Shown here: piece by piece, positions 44,834-57,510 of the stretch
Position numbering within the stretch: position 1 is the stretch's first letter
How the letters are laid out: each line of letters starts with the position of its first letter
Origin: Apostichopus japonicus
Lineage: Eukaryota; Echinodermata; Holothuroidea; Aspidochirotida; Stichopodidae
Assembly: GCF_037975245.1 (NCBI RefSeq)
Contig: NC_092571.1
Location: 124,001-188,000, forward strand
DNA: 64,000 nt
Direction: 5' to 3'
The notes under the pieces: model-generated
The model's database searches: none
Seen by the model: the letters and a program-made list of their open reading frames with translations, nothing else
What the model was told of the DNA's origin: nothing
Program-made: the position numbers and the translations under genes

Positions 44834-45234
44834 CTGTAACAAATTAAAAAGTTCCTGTGATCAAATTTTTGTGCTGGTTGCAGATCTAAGTCACTCTTAC
44901 ATCTAACATCAGCAGCACATTCCTCCATCTTTGCTGTTTTACTTATGAAATGATTACATATCAAGTCTTCTACAAGTATCTCTTTGAAAATCTCACACAT
45001 TCGCTGTCTTTGGTGCATTCAGGACAAACTAATTGGAACATTCTGTTTCTATGCCATTTCCATGAAATACTGCACAATTTTGGATGCAGGGGATCTTGAA
45101 AATATTTTCAAAATGGGTGGGGTGTGCAACAGATCACATGGGGGAGCTTCATGAAGTTCCCCAAACCGATAAAGTATCGATTATGTGCAATAGCGTATGA
45201 AACCATTCTGATTATTAAGTCAAGAGCTTGCCAA

Positions 45235-45265
45235 TACTATATATATATATATATATATATAGTGA
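45235..45265. repeat. (TA)n microsatellite
   Basis: Short TA tract in an adducin intron. Confidence 0.9.
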
Positions 45266-45632
45266 ATCTAAGAGAGTATCAAGCTGTAACAATTAGAGTT
45301 TCAAGTAAGACACAAATCAAATCGAATGGTGTATCCAACCATCCTGATACGTCACAGCTGTTTACTTTGACTGAACGAAGCTACCTGCTTATCCACACTG
45401 ACTTCCTACAACTCACTTCTCACTGAATTATCTCACTTAATAAAGCGTATTAGCTTGGTACACATATGATCAAAAACCTCATACGTTAACTAGCGACGCC
45501 ATTGGTTGGCAATTAGCATAGTAAATGCTTGCTATGTTTGCCCAGATCTTTAAATGCAAATAAGGCTAGTTGGTCTGCTGCACAGACGTTGCATGCCAAG
45601 TGAGTTGGAATTTTTGCATTTTGAAATCTTAC

Positions 45633-45797
45633 CATATTGTCCAAATGTCTCATCATGGCTTCAAACTCCAGTTTACCGACCTTCAGTTTGTGTCCTGTCT
45701 CACTGACCCCACCTGCGTCCTTGGCAGTCGCTTCGCCGACCTTGTCTCTGACTTCATCCGGTAGGTGGATGACATTATCCAGGCCTACGGCATGTAT
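45633..45797 (-). CDS. Adducin exon (head domain)
   Basis: 165 bases, 55 whole codons, between a GTGACAG acceptor and ATG|GTAAG donor. Starts IHAVGLDNVIHLPDEVRDKV and ends KVGKLEFEAMMRHLDNM, where the E-F-E-A-x-M-R-x-L-D-N block precedes the G-Y-x-T-G of the next exon, exactly as in adducins. Reading frame intact. Confidence 0.9.
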
Positions 45798-47036
45798 CTG
45801 TCACGAATAATTAGCATACGGTAAAGCGTTTGAATGCAGTTTGTTGTTACATTATCGAACACAAGTCTTACGAGCGACTCTTTTAATCTCTCTTATTCCT
45901 CCTTTGTCGTTTCTCGTTGCCGACTTTGCTCTGCTGGTCCTAACACAACTAAGGAGATTCTTATATTTGTCATCTTGTATATGCCATCCGAGGAATGAAA
46001 CTCAACAATTTCATATAAGAGGACGACAACATCGTACATGATTTGCTGAAGAAACCATCCGTTTGGCATTCATGCTTCAAAAATACAAGACCCACTAAAG
46101 AGTCGTTTTTAGCTTAAATCTGGTTTGAAATTTCGTCCTTTTGATGAAACCTTTGAATCCTTCTCAATTGAAGTATTTTGTCTTCCATCTCTCTGTCAAG
46201 GGACAAAAGAGCTAAATACTGCCATTACAGAACAAGCACAGAAATGCACTTCTCCTTCAACAGGCAAATATTTGAGCCAACTGTCTGTCTGGGCAATAAT
46301 ACTTCATTTGTTCCTATCCAACAAAAATGTTTTGTCTGTCAACAAAACTGGACCAAACTTGGCTATTTGATTATTTGCTCTTTAATGAACAAAAAGATGT
46401 CAACTTCTCTATGGTGGATATAACCAATGCCTGGATTCTGCAAAGCACTTTGATAGCAAACAGGCAAAAGCATTATGTACAATATGTATGAGGTACAATA
46501 GAAGCATTGTAACACTATCAGGAAAACGGATGTTTGTGTTTATAAGCCTCTTCTCCAAACGATTTGATACAGAATCCTGTGGACGCCTGCGGGCACAAGC
46601 TGAGCTCATCAAACTTACAAAGACCCTCAGGAGCATCCCAGCTTTCCTTTCATGATGTTAGTGTCATCACATTAGTATTTATAATACGCTTTCTGGCCAA
46701 GGTGAAGTGCACAGGCACGGCAGTATTTGAATATATCGCGGAGGATTGAAAACTGAAGCCTTTCCAAAATCTCATCGATCATATTCATAGACTTACTGTT
46801 TTAGTATTCTGTGCTTAATACTCCCTTTTGAACAGATATTTATTCCTCTTGAATTTTATTCAACTTTTATTAGCAGATTGAATTTGAGTTCGCAGAAATA
46901 AATGTTTCAGTTTTTGAGTCGGACTAAATTTATTCCAGTCCTTGCAGCCCGACTGAACTTTATTAACATTAGACTGAAACTTGGAAGAAAATAAATTTTA
47001 TCCCACAGCGATAGGCCTAGGCCTAAATATCCAATA

Positions 47037-47269
47037 ATGGATGTTCAGAACTTGCTGCAGTTATCCAAGAATATGGAAAATATTGTTGACCCATCGAAGA
47101 AGACCAAGCCTAAAAAATGTGTTATTTATTGGATGAAAGATCAACAAGTTAGTACAGAGTCGGTGATGGACAAAGAAAATGCAACTGAAAATGCAGTCTG
47201 CTTGATAAAGCGGAGAGGAAAGCGGCCGTATTCTAGAAAAATCATCAAAATAAGTGGTATGTTGACCTT
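47037..47269 (+). CDS. Candidate first exon, unknown protein
   Basis: Opens MDVQNLLQLSKNMENIVDPS, then a lysine-rich KKTKPKK, VIYWMKDQQVSTES, and a basic RRGKRPYSRK end. It could splice at either AATAA|GTGGTATG or AAGTG|GTATGTTG. The basic C-terminal stretch would suit a nuclear protein. It lies antisense within the large intron between the adducin exons at 45.8 and 49.9 kb. Acceptor-like sites at about 48000 exist, but no partner exon is convincing. Unrecognised. Confidence 0.22.
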
Positions 47270-48400
47270 TTTTCTGTTTCATTTCTATGTGTAATCACAT
47301 GAAACTTTCTGACAGTGGCACAATAACCAAGATCAACTTCTAATTTTATCCTGTCTTGTGCAACGATAAACAGCATATTTGCAGTTAATAAAATTAATAA
47401 TCAAATTAAAATAAGACAAGGCTACATGTGTAGAATATTTCTTGTTTAGGCCTAAACTTATAAGGTTACTACAGTTAAGCTTATTCTTATGGGTGCATGG
47501 GGCAATACATATGTTTGGTAATTATTTGGACATTCAGTACTTGGATTAGTTTCCTAGTTTTACCTAGTCAAACTTCACGTTCAAGTCTGACGTTTCTCTT
47601 ACCGTACTACAGAGATTTTACTTACCATTGAAATAGCGTTATAAAAATGCAAAACATTTGAGTGTTGGGCATGCAGGGTTTAATGTGATTACATTTCTGT
47701 TTTTCATATGTGGTTATATGCAATGGCCAAATTTTTTATCATTTTAATAATTATTACAGGGGGGGAGGGCTAGTAAGGTTATATATAAACTTTGTGACAT
47801 GTTGTAAGACATGTGTAAACATGCTTGCTTGCAAAAAAAGTGGGGTCTAAAGCCACCCATCTCTCCCTCGCGTTGCGACGTCCATTATGCACTGAATATT
47901 ATATATTATATTTTCCGTTTCTGGTGGGTGGTTATTGTGCCAATGTATATTTGTGCCCTATCATTATTAATTATTTCTATTTGTTTTATGTTCAGAGTAC
48001 ATTCACAGTATGTGTGGCAGAAACCAGTGGACAGAGCCACAGCCACAAGAGATGAACAAACGGTTTGCATACAAGTGCATGAATGCTACAAGATACATGA
48101 AATTGAAGAAGCTGTATTTTATTTTTGTTTTGTTTTGTAATTTTATAGTTGTTGCATAAAAAAGGAGACTTCAGAATTCTGGTTATTCTCATTATTTGTT
48201 TGGAGAGTTTTAATCAATAACTAGGACAACAAGCTGGCCAAATTCCTAACTCTCCTTACTTGGAACTGATTAGCATACAAGTATTCAATAAGTATTTGAG
48301 TAAGTATTCAGAAACCTGTTAAGCCTTCATAAAATAACTAATTAGCATACAAGTATTCGAATACTAGCGAATAAGTATTCGAGTAACTACAAGTATTCGT

Positions 48401-48566
48401 CAGAGCCAAATTATTTAAATGAGCGAATACTTATATGTAAATGAGCTAAGTATTCAAATAGCTATTCCAAATCTACTCGAATACCTATTCGAATACCTAT
48501 TTGAATACCTATTTGAATACCTAACAGGTATTCGAATACTTCACTCATTTACATATTTTGGCTCTG
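48401..48566. mobile_element. Short TIR element with TATTCGAATA palindromes
   Basis: Ends CAGAGCCAAATTATTTAAAT and the inverse of CAGAGCCAAAATATGTAAAT pair for about 25 bases, including ATGAG. The interior and both flanks (48280-48680) are crowded with TATTCGAATA palindromes and half-sites such as CGAATACCTATTTGAATACC. No target duplication was seen. Confidence 0.5.
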
Positions 48567-49881
48567 AGGAAGGCTTATAGTTATTCATATTAGTATTGGA
48601 ATACTTATTTTGTACTGTGTGTTATATGGTAAATTTTCTGAATACTGAGGAAATCTTTGAATACTTTTTGAATACTTATCAAATATATTTGTGTAAGGTA
48701 AGGGTGGCTTTATTAGAAAGCAGATAATCCGCTTTGTAACGACCATTATTTGTTACCCAGACTCGACAAAAAAAACCACACACACACCGATTGATAAAAT
48801 TGTAGGTTGACAAAACCCAGACAACCAGCTCTTGATGCTGCAGGGAGAAGAGAGGACCAAGTACTCCCATTCCTGCCCATCAACACCCCCCACTTCCCCC
48901 ACCACTTGTAATCCCAACCAACTAGTAAAGTGTGTAGCTGAACCTTCAAGACAAACAAATAGAAAACTCAATTATGACTTTCATAAAAGATCTCTAAGTG
49001 AGATTTTTCCCACAGTTTCAACTGGTAGCTTTTCTAAGGATTTACAGTAGCCAAAAGACCCTGGATTCCAAGGTCAATAATGAAACACATCTCCCAGGTG
49101 GGTAACCTTGCCCTTGGGGTCAGACATCAAAAAGAATATTATGGGAATTTTATCGATGAATGTCAACATTATTAGTGCCCATACATGTTAGAAAGCAAAC
49201 ATCTCCCTACTATGCCTTTATCTAAATCCATAAATCCGATTTGGAGTCGCAAGTCGCATCAAGACTAGCAATTATTCCAGTCAAACATACTTCTTCAACC
49301 GCTGTTCTTTTCATTTCATGGAGCAGGCTTTGCTATTGCAGGTGACTTTCTGCTGTTACTCAGAGCCTAGTTTGACTCGGAGAAAAGCAAACAAAAGTTT
49401 GTACAGAAGCAGAATCTTCAGAGGTGGAGAGAGTTAGAAGAGTGTAATGACTACATATTGATACAGAAGTAGACTACGCTAATGGCAAAATCAAGTTCCG
49501 TGTAGGCTAGGAGATACAATCATTCCCAAGACAATAAAAATTCCAAATTGATTATATTGTTTGGAAACAGTTTGAAAATTTCAGATAACTTTTCTCAGAG
49601 GAGAGGGTCATAACAAAGATTAACTCAATCCATACCATTTACTTTGTGTTTGGAGTTGACTAATCTTGTCCATTTTCATCCCTCAACCCCCTTACCCCAT
49701 TCCCGGCTCTTTAGAAAACAGCTTAAAAAAGGAAAACTCTGTAAATTTCACAGGTCTCCAAAATATTCTGAAATGGAGGAGAATGAACAAACTGTAATAT
49801 AACCAGAGAACATTTGGCCTCACACTGCTAAGTTTTACAAGCAATCCGACCACGTTGGACCAAGTCCAGCTAATTCTTTAC

Positions 49882-50110
49882 CTGTATCTCGCATGCTGCT
49901 ACACAGTTGAGGGATAGGAAGTACGCCTCCTCTATGGACCCACCACAGCAGACGATACCATGGTTATGCAAGAATAGGATCTTGTTTTTGATGATTTGAT
50001 CCTCCTGTTCCTCCTCGACCACGATCCCCGTGTAGTCATAGTGTAGAGATCTCACCACAAATCAAGGCTTCTTGACTCATCGACAAAAGGCCACACTTCA
50101 TAGTTGAGAC
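49882..50110 (-). CDS. Adducin exon (aldolase-like head) with a one-base frameshift
   Basis: Between CTTGACAG acceptor and ATACAG|GTAAAG donor. The first part reads VSTMKCGLLSMSQEALICGE then IS; the rest, in the next frame, reads HYDYTGIVVEEEQEDQIIKN, then KILFLHNHGIVCCGGSIEEA and AACEIQ. Both halves match consecutive parts of the adducin head, which is a class II aldolase-like fold lacking catalytic function. The length is 229 bases where 228 would keep phase, and the extra base is within TCTACAC near 50046-50050. The end joins the 45633 exon in phase 0. Either an assembly error or a lesion. Preceding head exons were not found. Confidence 0.85.
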
Positions 50111-51793
50111 CTGTCAAGATTCAAAGCAAAAAATTCAAAATCCTCCATATTCTATGACATCATGCTTTTAAAGATTTGCTTTGGTCAACAACTTGCAGGA
50201 AGGGTAATGCTAGGCAAACATATTGAATATTCAAAGAACATTTAAAAATCCTCCATAATCTATGACATCATTGCTTTTAAGGTAGTTTTTTTTTTTTTGT
50301 GGTCAGCAAATTTATAAAGCCAACTGGGTATTAATCAAAACAAATCGAAATGTGACAAGTCAAGCTAAAGATGTTAAAGAAAATGATCAAAATCCAAGTA
50401 AAGAAAAAAGGAACCTGCTCTAAGAATCATGAAAGTAATTATAAAGGTGGATACTCACAGCAGCGGCTGCCGAAGTGTGCACATGTTAAATGCATTCAGT
50501 ACCTGGTCTGGATTTATTATTACTATTGCTTTCGCAGACTTTTAACTTTGAACACTATCTATCAATATGTAGCAACTGCTTTGAAGTTGATGAGAAAAAC
50601 ATCTTTTGGCCGAGAAGCATCCAACATTGGGGTTATTCCACTCATCTCCAGAAGTTATCTGTTGATCCAAAAAAAATCCCTTAGTTCATTTTTGCCTTTA
50701 AATAAAACAGTGAGTGACTTAATTATTTAGATTACACAAACGAAGGCAAAACTATATCAAGAAAGACAATTGATCAAGTTAGCCATTAGCTAGCATTTGA
50801 AAGCAGTAGAGAAGACCAGCATATGCAGAGAAGTCTCCTAGATAATTGAAACAAACACTGTTGTTCTATAACTCTATAAACACTACCTGGCAATTGATTG
50901 GACATTGTTTATATGTAAAGGATTGGGTGGTTAGAGGAGTCTGGTTGCGACATCCAAGGGGGGGGGGGGGGGGGAGATATAGTATGGCAAGGGAAGGCAG
51001 AACTCAGTTTTTCTCTTTAAGCGCTGGTATTTTGTTCCCAACTAGCAAGCTCTACATCAAAAAATAGGAGGAAAAGGAAAACAAATGTGTAATAAACAAT
51101 GCTTGATAAAATCATAAACTAGCTTTTAAATGTTGGAACACTCCTTTAATGCTCAGAAAATATTAAAGAGTGAATGGCTTCTTTAATATTAAGGAGTAGA
51201 AGGCTCTTTTAAATGCTTATGCCATGCAACCCACAATGCTTCTCATGTCAAAAATTAACCTTCTATTCTAAAAATCATGGCTATAACCGACATATGATAA
51301 AAAAAAATAAGATATAAAATCTTAAATTTGTCCAAAATCCATAACTATCTAAAAAAATATTTGCTTTGTCAATAGATGATAGCTGAAGGGAATCAATACA
51401 GCTTATTTATTACAACTCTAAGTGTGCATATGACCAACTAATCCCAATGCCATGGAATACTATTATGTACCAACGCCAACAACAATATGAACACAACAGT
51501 TACCTTTATCATACACATGGACACGGCCATCTTATACTACAAAAACTTGTGATAAAACTGAGGGTGCTACTGGCAAATACTGCAGAATATGTACAACCTA
51601 TCTAGCTTTATGCTGTCTACCAACAGAAATCACCTACAACATAAAAATGAAATGCAAGCAAATATGAATACTTGTAACGTCTTCTGTCACATACTGAAAT
51701 AATTATTGGATCTAGTACAGTAGTAGCAGGCATATCACATAATATAATACATGCTTGGACCTAAGATGTTTAAAAAGTGAGGAACAAACTTAC

Positions 51794-51874
51794 CTGATTG
51801 TACCTGGTCTCCATAGCTGCCCTCAGCATACACTGCAAACGTACATTTTCTGCAACACCTAACTTCACGTCAAA
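51794..51874 (-). CDS. Candidate exon, unrecognised
   Basis: 81 bases, 27 whole codons, between TTTTTTTGTAG acceptor and AATCAG|GTAAGT, a consensus donor. It would encode FDVKLGVAENVRLQCMLRAA followed by METRYNQ. The sequence does not resemble adducin, whose exons lie just downstream, and no partner exon is clear. Confidence 0.25.
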
Positions 51875-52104
51875 CTACAAAAAAAGCATCATATCAGTCA
51901 AAATCTTAGAAAAGTTACAAATGAAACATGTTATTACCTCATAGAGCTTTTGATGATAAACTGACGCAGGGAAAGTTAATTAAAAATAACAAATTTTTTT
52001 GGATATATACATAAATCTTAGGTTTCGTGTATGAACTACATTGTCAATGGTCCTGACCACAAACCTTTTCAGGTTCCTTACCCGCAACTTCCTGGAGTTT
52101 TGAA

Positions 52105-52375
52105 GGCTGAAATTGCAAATAAACTAGTGCATATCCCTACACCAGTTTGAAGGGTCACATTGCAAATAAATTAATGCATATCCCTACACTAGTTTGGAGG
52201 GCTGAAATTGCAAATAAACTAGTGCATATCCCTACACTAGTTTGGAGCGCTGAAATTGCAAATAAACTATTGCATATCCCTATACTAGTTTGGAGTGCTG
52301 AAATTGCAATTAACTAGTGCATATCCCTACACTAGTTTGGAGGGCTGAAATTGCAATTAACTAGTGCATATCTCT
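52105..52375. repeat. 48-bp tandem repeat, about six copies
   Basis: Unit contains GCTGAAATTGCAAATAAACT, AGTGCATATCCCTACACTAG and TTTGGAGG. Starts at 52105, 52201 and 52249 give 48 bp; the last two copies are one or two bases shorter. Confidence 0.9.
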
Positions 52376-52605
52376 ACATATAAATAGACCTATCAAAAAG
52401 CCCAATCCTTGAGATCAATTTTAAGTTGGTCTGACTTCATGAAGTCAAAAAATTGGATAACCAACCATTATTGGATAACCAACCGTCAACCTGTTGACAC
52501 TGTTCCTTGAGGAGCTCTTATATATTCTACTCTCTAATGATCTCCGAGGTTAAATAGAGTGTGGTTTTCACTACATCTTGCAAATTGTATTATTTGAGAC
52601 ACTAA

Positions 52606-53840
52606 TTGAGACAACATTTAGCAGAAAATTTTATTTTGTTCCAATTTTGGAATACTTTTTCTGCTGGAGATCTCGGCAACGACGTCCTGCGACGTTCGTT
52701 AGCCTACAAGATTGTTAGTATGGATTCTGCGACAGTGGAGAAATTAAAGGAGTGTAGCATCAGAGTTGCCGACAGTTCATATAAAGATACTGAGACTTTG
52801 TATGCTATCATGAATGATGTTGGTAGAGATGGAATTGCAAGTTGTGTGAAATCTTTAGGATGCTGGATTATCACATTAAGGAACAAGCTGATCTTATTTT
52901 GGACAGTGGACTCCTCGTGAATGGGAATCAGTTTCTACTGGTGTCAACAGAACGTTCCTAACTGTTAGTGTTTTCGGAGTACCTTCATTCATACAGGACG
53001 AAGATCTAACAGGAAAACTTTGTGAGTATGGGTGTAAAATAAGAGGCGAATGGAAAGGAAAGACCTTCCCCAGATTCCCAAATATCGGGAACGGAATACG
53101 ATATGTACAGTTAAAACTACCTGAAGAACACAAGAGCTTGCCTTACGCAATTAGAATTAACGGGATTAATATGAACTTAACGCACAATGGTCAAACTAAA
53201 GTATGCAATTTGTGTTTGGAAAGCGATCACATCAGGAGAAACTGTCCCAACTACAAATGTTAAGTTTGCGATGTCCAAGGGCACCGGGAAGCTAATTGCC
53301 CAAAGGTCAGATGCTTTAAATGCCAAGAACGTTTGAAGAGTATCGCCATGACAACACAGACACTGGCTCGACCCTAGATACACATGAAAACGAAACACAA
53401 TATCAGTCTGAGGGATAAGTCACTGGGTCGGTTGAACAGGACGATCACGCTATTCAAGAAGCTAACGAGGTCAGGGCACAGAAATCCGAACAAAACACAG
53501 ATTCAACAGCAAAGAAGAACAATAACGCGAAATCCAGACACCCAAGTAATCCTAACCAGGAGTCAAAGAAAACCCACCAACAACAGCGAACTGAACAAAA
53601 GACGACATTGCCAACACAAAAAGTAGTAGAACAACGGAGAACACAACCGGAGACTGGATCTCAGCGGATGGAGGGGGCAAGCACACAAAGGGGAAACATC
53701 CAACCCCACAAAAGGCAAATATCCCTAGACGAAGACGGCTTTCAAACTATCAGACTAAAGAAGAAAACATTTATTCCTAATCTCAGCAGAGCGAGAAATG
53801 TCAGAACAAAGGATTCTTCGGCCGAACCTATGCAAAGATG
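52606..53840 (+). pseudogene. CR1/L2-like ORF1 with zinc knuckles
   Basis: The N-terminal part (MDSATVEKLKECSIRVADSS) is followed by a middle region in broken frames and by CNLCLESDHIRRNC, an intact C-x2-C-x4-H-x4-C knuckle at about 53202-53243. The second knuckle has a TAA (53261-53263) between its first two cysteines, then VCDVQGHREANC and CFKCQ. The tail is Gln/Thr/Arg-rich and basic, ending with a QPHKRQISLDEDGFQTI segment. RNA-binding role by family. Confidence 0.7.
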
Positions 53841-53949
53841 ATGGCGTTCATGTTATACGGTACATTTATTTATTTATAGCGATGCAAGCTGCAAAATACC
53901 TTGAAACAGGGGAGGAAGCTATCGCATGCAATTACTACGATATTGATTC

Positions 53950-56802
53950 ATACAACAAGATGTCTCGCGAACACATATTGTCTTTATTCCACCATAATAG
54001 TCGAAGCCTTAACAAAAACTTAGACGACATAACTACATTTACGTCTCTATTGAAGAAGGATTTCTCTGTCATTGGATTTACCGAAACCTGGCTTACTGCA
54101 GATATATCCCCCCTAATCCATATCAATAACTATACGCTTGTTGAAAGGCATTGTCCCGAAAGGAGAGGTGGTGGTGTTTGTTCATTTTTCAACAAAGATT
54201 TAAATTTCAAACTCAGAAACGATATAAGCATTTTCAATGATTCTGTCAATGTTCATAGAGGTTGACATAACATCAGCAATGAAAAATTATACCATAGGCG
54301 TAATTTATAGGCCTCCAAAAAGTTCACTGCATATTTTTCTGACACACGTAAACAAAATTTTAACCCAACTCTCCAATGAACGACATAGTGCGTACATTAT
54401 GGGTAATTATAATATTGATCTTGCTGACAATATTAAATCTGCTGACTTTTTAAACTTACTATATGCCAGTGGATTTTTTCCTACTATTACTAAACCTACC
54501 CGTGTGGGTTGCACTTCTGCAACTCTTTTAGATAATGTTATAACCAATGATGACTGCAAACTAATAACTGGTATCTTTGTAAGCGATCTCAGTGACCATT
54601 ATCCAATATTTCTCCAAACTGCCATACACAAAAGTAGACAAAGGGGCCCTATGTATGTAAGGAACTACTGCAAGACAAATGTACAGAATTTCTTCTCAAC
54701 AATTCGAGATGCTTCTTGGGAAAATGTTTCATCCCAAACTGATGCACACATTGCCTATTCTATGTTTTATAACAATTTCAATGCCATATATAATCAATGC
54801 TTTCCTGAGCAATGTGTCACCAAATCTAAGAAACGTCGAAAGAGACACCCGTGGATTACTGCAGGTATTCTAGTTTCTATCAAAAGAAACGATAAGCTAT
54901 TTAAAAGACATATTAAGAACCCGTCTGGTGTAAATAAAACTATTTATTCTCAATATCGTAATAAGCTCAATCATGTTATCAAATTTTCTAGAAAATTATA
55001 TTTCAACAATAAATTTTATAAGGCGAGGAGTAACCCAAAAGGCACATGGGATACCATTAACCAACTACTCCATAAAGGTCGTAAACAATCATCGTATCCC
55101 TCTTCTTTCAAGGATGGTGACAAAGAGATTAACACCGACCATGATATTGCTAATAAAATTTAATGACTTTTTCGTCAATCTGGGGCCATCACTGGCAAGT
55201 AAAATCAACCACAAACGTAAATCACAGGAATCTGTTAACATTGATGTTAACACTCATTCCATGTTTTCTCATCCTGTCAGTGAGGAGGAGTTGTTAAAAA
55301 CAGCAACCTCTTGCATGAAACCTGATAAAGCAGCTGGATACGATGATTTTAAGCCTGGCATTGTAAGACAAGTTATCTTATTTATTACCAAACCATTAAC
55401 CCATATTTGCAATTTGTCGTTCAGTACCGGTATTTTCCCTGATATGCTAAAAATTGCCAAGGTCATCCTTGTCTTTAAGAAAGGGGATTCAGAAAACTTT
55501 GAAAATTATCAACCTATATCACTATTATCATGTTTTTCCAAAATAGTTGAAAGGCTTCTGTATAATCGTATTTTTAACTTTATTTCAAAATATAACATTT
55601 TATGCCAGAAACAGTATGGATTCCGTCCTGAACACTCCACTGAGCTAGCACTAGCTGATGCCATTGACAATTTGTATAGTAATCTTGACAAGAATAGTAC
55701 CTGTGTCAGGGTTTTCCTGGACCTCTCAAAGGCCTTTGACAATAGACCACACAATTCTGCTTAATAAATTACCCTGTTACGGCATAAGAGGAACCCCCCT
55801 AAAATGGATCGACAGTTACTTAGCAAACCGCTACCAATATACATCCTACAAAAATGCTCATTCCCAACCGGAGAGAATTCAATGTGGTGTGCCACAAGGC
55901 TCTATATTTGGTCCATTGCTTTTTATCCTATATGTTAATGACATTACCAATGTTTCTGATAAAGTTAAAGTTGTTTTGTTTGCTGACGACACAAATATTT
56001 TCTTCGTATCACAATCGAGAACTTTATTTCATATTTAAGTATCAACTGAATTAGACAAGTTCAGCGACTGGTTCGCTGGCAACAAATTATCATTGAATAT
56101 TGATAAAACAAACTATATAGTTTTTAATACTTATAAAAATTTTACATGGAATGCTGATATTACTATGGGTGGTAAAAGACTACAACAAGTCAATAGTACT
56201 AGATTTTTAGGCGTATATATAGATCATGAACTTAAATGGTGTGACCACATTACAACTGTCTGTAAAAAAGTTGCAAAAACACCAGTGTTTTAGCTAAGCT
56301 TAAGCATTATCTGCCACACACATATTAAAGATTCTCTATCAGACATTAGTCCAGCCACATATTACGTATTGTTGTAACATATGGTCTGGTACTAGATATA
56401 CCAATCTGAATCCCATTTGTATTACACAGAAGAAAGCAGTCCGCCATATAACACATGCCAAACCAGAGGGACCACACAAATCCTCTTTTTAAGCGTTCTA
56501 AGTTGTTAAAAGCTGATGACATTATTAGAGTTAACCTTGCTACATTTGCTTATAAGGCCTGGAATGGACTGTTACCAAATGCTTTTAATGACTACTTAAT
56601 ATGTAACAGTGATATTCATCATTACAATACCAGATCTTCAGGCAATGCACATTATAACAGGTATAATTCTACAATGGGGATGTTATCACTGAGGGCACAT
56701 ACAATCAAAACTTGGAATTCTCTATCAGGCAATATTACAAATAAACCTTCTGCAAAATCATTCAGAAGAAACTTTATTCAAAAAATTATTGCGTCTTATT
56801 AA
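53950..56802 (+). pseudogene. CR1/L2-like ORF2 (endonuclease and reverse transcriptase)
   Basis: The endonuclease starts at about 53990 (FHHNSRSLNKNLDDI, FTETWL) and continues in another frame with IGVIYRPPKSSLHIFL, a GNYNIDL motif where GDFN is usual, and VSDLSDHYPIF, whose SDH is conserved. The reverse transcriptase begins with KPDKAAGYDDF, AKVILVFKKGDSENFENYQP, FGFRPEHST-type sequence (YGFRPEHSTELALA), FLDLSKAFD, a frame change near 55735, GVPQGSIFGPLLFILYVNDI and FADDT, then a stop at 56036. The C-terminal WFAGNKLSLNIDKTNYIVFN, FLGVYIDHELKW, and NTRSSGNAHYNRYN follow in further frames. Asn replaces a catalytic Asp in the endonuclease. Confidence 0.88.
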
Positions 56803-57097
56803 TTGAACATGTTCATATTTTCTTATATATTTAGTTCACTTTTTCCTTTTCTTAACAGGGAGTCCTCTACTTTGTTAAGCCATCTGAAGATTTTTTAGAG
56901 GACTTCCTATCACATTGTATATATTCACGTGATAAAACAAATAAATCAAATCAAATCAAATTTGTGAATAGGACTGCATAATGCATTTTTAGCCTAGTAT
57001 GTTAATTATTTAATGTCTATTCTCCTCAAGATGAGCTTCATTCTCAAAAGTTATACCTGAACTTACATTTTATGCCTATGTTTGCTAGCTGGGTCAT

Positions 57098-57211
57098 CTA
57101 CTTGGTTAATTTCAGTGGAACAGGTGCCCCCAATGTTTCTTCTCCTCTTTTCTGCTTGCATGTGTTCCTCTCATTCCTTAATTTGTCCATCAACTTCATG
57201 CTCCAGTACTC
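57098..57211 (-). CDS. Unknown gene, last coding exon
   Basis: Follows a TTTTGAAACAG acceptor. Encodes EYWSMKLMDKLRNERNTCKQ, then KRGEETLGAPVPLKLTK and a TAG stop: a basic helical segment and a short Pro/Leu/Lys tail. 38 codons in phase 0, matching the phase of the exon at 57511-57663. I do not recognise the protein. Confidence 0.4.
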   Translation of the reverse strand, partial: EYWSMKLMDKLRNERNTCKQKRGEETLGAPVPLKLTK

Positions 57212-57510
57212 CTGTTTCAAAAGGAATTATAAATAATATCGAATGCTCTATGTTCACATACTAGGTAATCACCAATCACAATAAATCCCATTCCAACCCC
57301 ATAGCTTCAAGCACACACACATCTAATCAAATACAAGCACATGCTGTTTGAAAGCCGTTATTTCCTATTCACAGTTGGTTTGGTCTACCAAACACTCTGA
57401 AATTCTCTACAAAGACAACGATGCACAGAGCTGACCTTGGCAACCTAGCATAAGGAATTATATTTTACCCAGCCCAGACACAATAGCATGTGCATATCAA
57501 CATTACTTAC

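Larger units (their letters stand above)
52590..56962 (+). mobile_element. CR1/L2-like non-LTR retrotransposon, decayed
   Basis: Plus strand: gag-like ORF1 with zinc knuckles, endonuclease and reverse transcriptase, then an untranslated tail ending in AAATC repeats (AAATCAAATCAAATCAAA, to 56962), a 3' end type known in CR1/L2 and related elements. Frames are broken in at least six places. The 5' boundary is uncertain (between 52.5 and 52.7 kb); no target duplication was confirmed. Confidence 0.85.

Noticed and set aside
51504-51530. 27-base exon-like segment downstream of the 51794 candidate
   Set aside because: Too short, and joining it to adducin gives no sensible sequence.
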